From Paraphysomonas bandaiensis (lineage: Eukaryota; Chrysophyceae), in assembly GCA_965644295.1 (NCBI GenBank), contig CBFFRP010000389.1, positions 1 to 64,000 of the forward strand: a stretch of 64,000 bases of DNA, given 5' to 3'. The notes below the pieces were generated by a model. The model did no database searches and had not been told where the DNA came from. It was given only the letters and a program-made list of their open reading frames with translations. Shown piece after piece: positions 59,234 through 64,000 of the stretch. Both the position numbers and the translations under genes were made by a program. Position 1 is the first letter of the stretch; the number at the start of each line of letters is the position of its first letter.

Positions 59234-59378
59234 GGCAGTCAGCATTTTATTTTTCGGGAATAAATTGAAGCACAAATTATCTATATTACTGCAATAAAAA
59301 TACGTCTAGAATACAAATAATTATTATCTCAATATTTGAGGGATATAAGAACAAAAATACACAAAGGATGCCGATACG
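59234..59378 (+). mobile_element. Short dispersed element (family C), plus copy
   Basis: GGCAGTCAGCATTTTATTTT ... ATTACTGCAATAAAAATACG ... CACAAAGGATGCCGATACG. It aligns along its whole length with 31099-31237. Confidence 0.65.
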
Positions 59379-59599
59379 ACTAACATACACATATACACAC
59401 TCAGCCATACTCTGTATGCACCATATCAAGAGCTAGATATACAATCTACTGCACGATATCCCATCATAATATTCAGTCCAATAGTAATAATGCCATTTAC
59501 ATGGATAGACATGGATCAGAGATTCCTTAAACCCATATGTTTACTATTTCTTGGTGTCAAGACGAAAAAATATGTCCCAAGAGGACATAGCGGCAAAGT

Positions 59600-60430
59600 A
59601 GGCTCAAAGAATGTGTTTATGATCTGATTTTTGATTTGATTGATAGACACAAATCCCTAGCTTTGAGACTGATCTACAACGACAGGGAAAGCTTTTTGCG
59701 TATGGGTGGGGTGAATGAATGTCTACAGCAGCCGAGCCGTCAATTCATGGCAACGGAACTCACAAGAATGAAAAATATGAGAAAGAGACATATAAGTAAG
59801 GATATATGTATTGTATGATACAAAATTTACCGTATGAGCGATCTATCAGGACTTGAGACTAATTCAGTTGGGCATCGTCCAAACGATATGGAAGCCCACA
59901 GAACAGACAGTATTCTGACTTCGACCAAAACTTGCCTTGGGACGAGGAGACGCAAGGTTTACTCATTCACGTGGAAGATACATTAGGCCAAATACTTTAA
60001 AATGAACACTGTGTGGATGTCTCGGCTAGTGAAGGTAGTAGGCCTGACATACACCCGATAGGTTAGTATTAAATATCTATGTTATTGATTTCAGAAAAAA
60101 AGCACTGCTGAATGCAATGCATGACCTGAATTACCAGCTAGAACATTATTACCTAGGAGTACTTGTGCAGAATATGCCTTAACAACCCCAGCAGCAACAC
60201 GCTGTGAAGGTTCATAGTCTTAAGATACGATGGAGACAAATCGTTTCTGCGTAGTACAACTTATCAATGCCCAACAATTGCTGACATGCAGGTTGGGGAT
60301 GTGCCAATTCCTCCCCCTCCTCCTGGTTTGGCGATATTTGGCCAGAATTTTGCTTTCGATTGGGCAGCTTCACCTAATCATGAGAATAGTGATGAAATGG
60401 TATATCTAAATATATATACACAGCATTCTT
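59600..60430 (+). pseudogene. Possible broken gene or transposon coding remnant
   Basis: Two protein-like pieces on the plus strand: VYDLIFDLIDRHKSLALRLI continuing to about 59818, and FIVLRYDGDKSFLRSTTYQC through VPIPPPPPGLAIFGQNFAFD to about 60429. Stops and frame changes separate them and I recognise no family. They could be exons of an undetected gene, but I could not join them in frame. Confidence 0.3.
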
Positions 60431-61474
60431 GATCGTAGCCCCAGCTTATTTCTTTTAAATCGCTTTTTTTGTCGTCGTACTGTTGTGTCTACTTTGTTCA
60501 AGTATGCGAGTAGATAGAGGATGTTCCACGATAACTATAAAATCAATTCTTTCCTTTCTACTATAATAATATAACGAGTGGCCGTGCTAAAGTAGACAAT
60601 GTTTACGATACAGAGACATCTACTTATTAATGTGCTGCGATTCAAGGTAATGACAAAGTAGAACAATCTATAAACCTGACGCGCGACTGATTTGCTGCTG
60701 ATGCTTTATTCATTAAACGCAAGTTAACAAAGCAAAAACTATTGAAAATATATACAGTGAGAAATATCCATCAATATAACATAGCTAACCTTCGAATCCA
60801 GGAAACAAAGATATCAATATAAAAGAAACAGGCTACACACGTGTGTCCTCTAAGCTGTAAGATCAGGTCGAGTTGTATACTGAGTGTAGCCTGAACATGC
60901 CTATATAGGAAAGTCTGATTATTACATGAGAACGGTTGTGTACAGAAACTACTTTATGTCTATAGACTAACTAATAGCTGGATTTGCTATATACTACTAG
61001 TGGCGGGCAACCGTCTCGGGACTGCTTGTGCATCGCTGCGAGCACCATGGTGCAACCATCCCTTGTATTGAGGTTAGTCGGGGGGTCTGCCTTTGGGCAA
61101 TGAGTCTGGTGGGCCTGTGAGGGGTGAATGGGGCGAGATGTATATGAGTGTGTAAGTCGGTGGTGGAGATGGTGCTGGTTGTTGAGGTGGGGTTTCGGCC
61201 ACAAGTAAGGAGGAGTTGTTTCTGGAGTGGTTGCGCTTGCCTCTGTCGGGTTTGGACTCTTGCAGAGGGTGTAATTCTTGGGGTGGATGTCGCCTGGAGT
61301 AGCTGGAGTATTTTTGGTGTCGGGTGAGTATCTTGGTTGCTGTGAGTAGAACATGCCTATATATGTAAAACACGCAAACATAACAGTTGGCCAATACTTT
61401 CCACCAGTGTCGACTAACCAAAATACTTAACTAAACATTGATGTGCCCATTCATTCAATCTGTTACTGAGTTAC

Positions 61475-61660
61475 TGAAATGTTGAGTTTTTCTGTTTGAG
61501 AGCAATTAAAAGCTGTAGTTCGAAGGTATTTTAATTATTACAGGTAATGAAAGAATACAGAAGTCGTTAATTGTACTATGAAAACTAATGTCAAGAAGAA
61601 ACCATAGCAGTGGAACTGAAATATATTTACCGTAAAAGATCGTGGTATACAATATACATT
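61475..61660 (+). repeat. Dispersed repeat family A copy
   Basis: It starts TGTTGAGTTTTTCTGTTTGA and continues with AATTAAAAGCTGTAGTTC, AGAATACAG and GTGGAACTGAAATATATT. Best-preserved 5' end of the family in this window. Confidence 0.6.
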
Positions 61661-62009
61661 ATATAAGATTGTATGAATAGTTGAGACAACATGAATGTGA
61701 CAATTGACAGTGAGTGGCAAGTGATAATGATCTTAATTCACTATATGTTTATAATTTATTCTCTCAGCAAAGAGTATTATCTTGTTCAGTTATGTCAATT
61801 TCTAACATAAAATAAAAATTATCCTCAATGGGCAACACAACCACACACCACAGAGAGGCTCTTTTGTCGAGCAAAGTTGATTATGACACCTGCGAGCCAA
61901 TTACATGTTGTGGGATGCATATATACCCTCCATGGAGAGCGAGAAGTAGTTACAATTAATTCTTAGTCTGCTAGTTAACTAAAAATTAGTAATTAAGGGA
62001 GCACCACAC

Positions 62010-62100
62010 TATATATTTGAAGTTAGTAGGTATTATTGGCCATTATAATTACCGGGAACTGGACTACCATTAGTGGGCCATTAATGGTTACCAGGCCCTG
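62010..62100 (+). mobile_element. Truncated copy of the hAT-like MITE
   Basis: AGTAGGTATTATTGGCCATT, ACCGGGAACTGGACTACCAT and GGTTACCAGGCCCTG match the right half of the element at 15797-16047. ACCACAC stands at 62003-62009 and again at 62102-62108, a possible target duplication around an already shortened element. Confidence 0.7.
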
Positions 62101-62441
62101 AACCACACGTACCTTCACTTGTACTAAACCTGGCACATCTTAAATTTCATTTGGCATGATTTGTTCTCTGTCCCTCATATAACTACTTCAAGCAAATAGT
62201 TCTAGTCAGATACTTAATATATTATTTATGGTAAAATATTTTAAATCGCAAGTTTGATAGTTATTTCTTATTTGGTTCGTGGCGCAACTCTATTCCTCGC
62301 TGGACCAAGGCGAAATATATTTACCATCTCTATCTCGTTTTTTAAATATCATATAACCTCTTCAAGCTTCACAACACTTGTACAACATAAAAACATATGT
62401 ACATCATTTAAAAATCACAACACGGTAAAATAACACATAAT

Positions 62442-64000
62442 TTACGGCGTGATCTGATCAACACCAAACAGCATTCTTCGCCTCTCCTCGGCTGAAATGT
62501 TCCTAGTGTACATCACTCTGTTCAGTTTAATGAGAGCCGTGATAAAGTCTTGTGATGAAAATGTAGTCCCGGAGTTATTACAGCCGTCGCCTAAAGTTTC
62601 AACTAAAGCAACAGGGCCGCTAATCATCCTGTGCAGTGTACTTCCAGGACTAGAAGATGCCATATTTTGAAAATCTTGAAGCCATCCACGAACTTCAAAA
62701 TCATCTGTAAAAATGGTGCGTTCGACAGCTATGGGAGCGGACGAAGCCATCACATCTCCGAATGCAGTGAGGTCTTCTGCAAGTACCTTCTGCACGTACT
62801 GGGCAACGGCAGTAGCATAAACTTCCTGAGATAGAACGAAGTCGTGCACGAGAGTGGAATGCGCAGAGCGCAAGACAGTACCAGGAGTATCATATGGACG
62901 AGTACGACAGAAAAACCATGCCGTACCGTAGTTGGGGTCAGCATTAACACACCTGCAGACACATTAAATAAGACAACTGATAATTCCGAAATCTACCTTC
63001 TGTATAGCCTGTCGATTTTGACATGCTTATAAGCCTCAGTGCAGTAGCCGATGTCAAGACACATCGCTCCAACCAAGTGCATATTTTCCCGCCTCTTCTC
63101 CACTCCAGCCACGCCACCTGCATCATGCCACAGCCCATCACTGTCGTAGTAAGCGATGTCCCTGAGCTCTTGCAGTCCTCTCTCTCCCTTCTCGAGGATA
63201 CTACTGCTATCGGACTCTGTGTCGTACCGCTCGATGAGATGCATGAATCGCGACCACGGAACCCCCATCAGTGTCAGAACTCGAGGCAGGACCACCTGGA
63301 TCAACATCTCAAGTCGCACATACTCTATGAAGGAGTCTCCATACTGAGGAGTAAATTGTATTGCAAATGCGAGGTATTTCTGTGCCTTTCCGAGATCAAA
63401 TGACGAGGGACAGAGTGGATTCAAAAGTGTTCTTGCCCCCTCGCACCACACTTCCCCACTCTTTGGTACTACCTGAAGGGCGCGAGAGAGAATGGTATAC
63501 TTCGAGGGCACTTCATAGTCCGATGGCGGAATTATATCGCTGTACTCAGTGCGGTCCAATCCAGAGAAAAGAATTTCCTCGGTGGCTTGGGTAAGTGTCA
63601 CCCGTCCGCGCCACTCAATGCGGTGGGACAGCTGTACCACAAGAGCCCACAGACGACCGGAACCCGAGTCGAGGGTAAGTGCTTTGTCCGCCAAATACAC
63701 CGCGCCAGATACATTACCAGCCCGCGCCTCCACTAGAACTGTCTCTAAAAATATCTTCCATTCATTTTTAATATCCCGTCGGGCTCGCAGTAGAATCTTA
63801 CGAGAAGCATTTATATTTCCCTGAAATTCTTCCAACCTGGAACACTCGAGCCAAACGTGGTATTTAGACTTTTCAGGGACCTCTGCGTGTGCCTGGCGCA
63901 GCAGCAATTTGGCTGTGCAAGTCTGCCCAACGCTCAGTTCCATACGCGCGCCTGCCAAGTAAACTTTCCATCGTAAATTCGGGGGGCAAGTCATAAGACT
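62442..64000 (-). CDS. HAT/TPR-repeat protein, 5' part outside the window
   Basis: Two exons are visible (63994 or beyond to 62997; 62952-62442), joined across a 44-nt GT-AG intron (RLYR/R-CVNADPNYGTAWFF). The frame stays open to the right edge, so the true start lies outside. Repeated helical pairs (LRWKVYLAGARMELSVGQTC, YHVWLECSRLEEFQGNINAS, NEWKIFLETVLVEARAGNVS, GRLWALVVQLSHRIEW) have the W...R.E...GN spacing of half-a-TPR repeats, found in RNA-processing factors such as crooked-neck and PRP6. The C-terminal 140 residues (CVNADPNYGTAWFFCRTRPY, DTPGTVLRSA) are well conserved in look but not in any family I can name. A splicing or rRNA-processing role is inference. Confidence 0.75.

Larger units (their letters stand above)
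58686..62441. other. Repeat-rich spacer
   Basis: No intact gene. It contains a family C element, gene-like fragments at 59600-60430, a repeat shared with 15360 and 34566 (GAGCACCATGGTGCAACCA at about 61038), a G/T-rich stretch (61075-61330), a family A copy and a hAT-like MITE piece. Confidence 0.5.

Noticed and set aside
60785-60800. TTCGAATCC resembling a tRNA B box
   Set aside because: No A box, acceptor stem or anticodon arm can be drawn around it.
60971-61421. Proline/threonine-rich minus frames of 136 and 115 codons
   Set aside because: Low-complexity G/T-rich DNA with two overlapping frames of equal quality and no motif.

Overview
This 64 kb window is nuclear DNA of a eukaryote. It holds spliced protein genes with mostly 43-65 nt GT-AG introns, AT-rich spacers full of CATA/TATG microsatellites, and cut-and-paste and copy-and-paste transposon debris. 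All three stop codons are used as stops, so the genetic code is standard. The gene set (proteasome, autophagy, dynactin, coronin, VAP, splicing or RNA helicase-type proteins) is generic eukaryotic. A free-living or parasitic protist is likely. The ankyrin array with GHLDVLKWLR-type repeats and the hAT transposase style would fit a stramenopile-like genome, but the sequence read by eye does not settle the lineage.

Layout from left to right: an apparently intact Ty1/copia gag-pol ORF (237-4994, minus); a small membrane protein; a flavin amine oxidase; a 91-aa ORF; RPN12/PSMD8; protein-L-isoaspartate methyltransferase; a DnaJ-ankyrin-UBA protein; a LysM protein; an ATG1/ULK kinase; an ATG16 WD40 protein; a VAP-type MSP protein; coronin; a 3.5 kb transposon graveyard with a hAT element bounded by a perfect 8-bp duplication; a SEN1/senataxin-type helicase; an F-box-like protein with 16 near-identical 33-aa ankyrin-type repeats; a serine carboxypeptidase; dynactin p62; a PX-domain protein; a membrane protein with a PH domain; another graveyard; a membrane subtilase; a third repeat-rich stretch; and a HAT/TPR-repeat protein running off the right edge.

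Two genome-scale patterns stand out. First, most genes form head-to-head pairs (DnaJ/LysM, ATG1/ATG16, VAP/coronin, SEN1/ankyrin, carboxypeptidase/dynactin p62, PX/PH). The roughly 0.5-1.3 kb divergent spacers contain CATA or TA tracts. Four of them carry exact copies of the 10-mer TACAGCAGTA, with near-matches in others. Second, transposon remains sit mainly in the convergent or 3' spacers. Target-site duplications are readable for a hAT element, a hAT-like MITE and a Tourist/Harbinger-like MITE.

The ATG1/ATG16 pair couples the autophagy-initiating kinase with the scaffold that directs ATG8 lipidation through one possible bidirectional promoter. Exon structures were worked out by reading splice junctions and frame by eye; total lengths are consistent with open frames except in the SEN1-type helicase, which is one base short.
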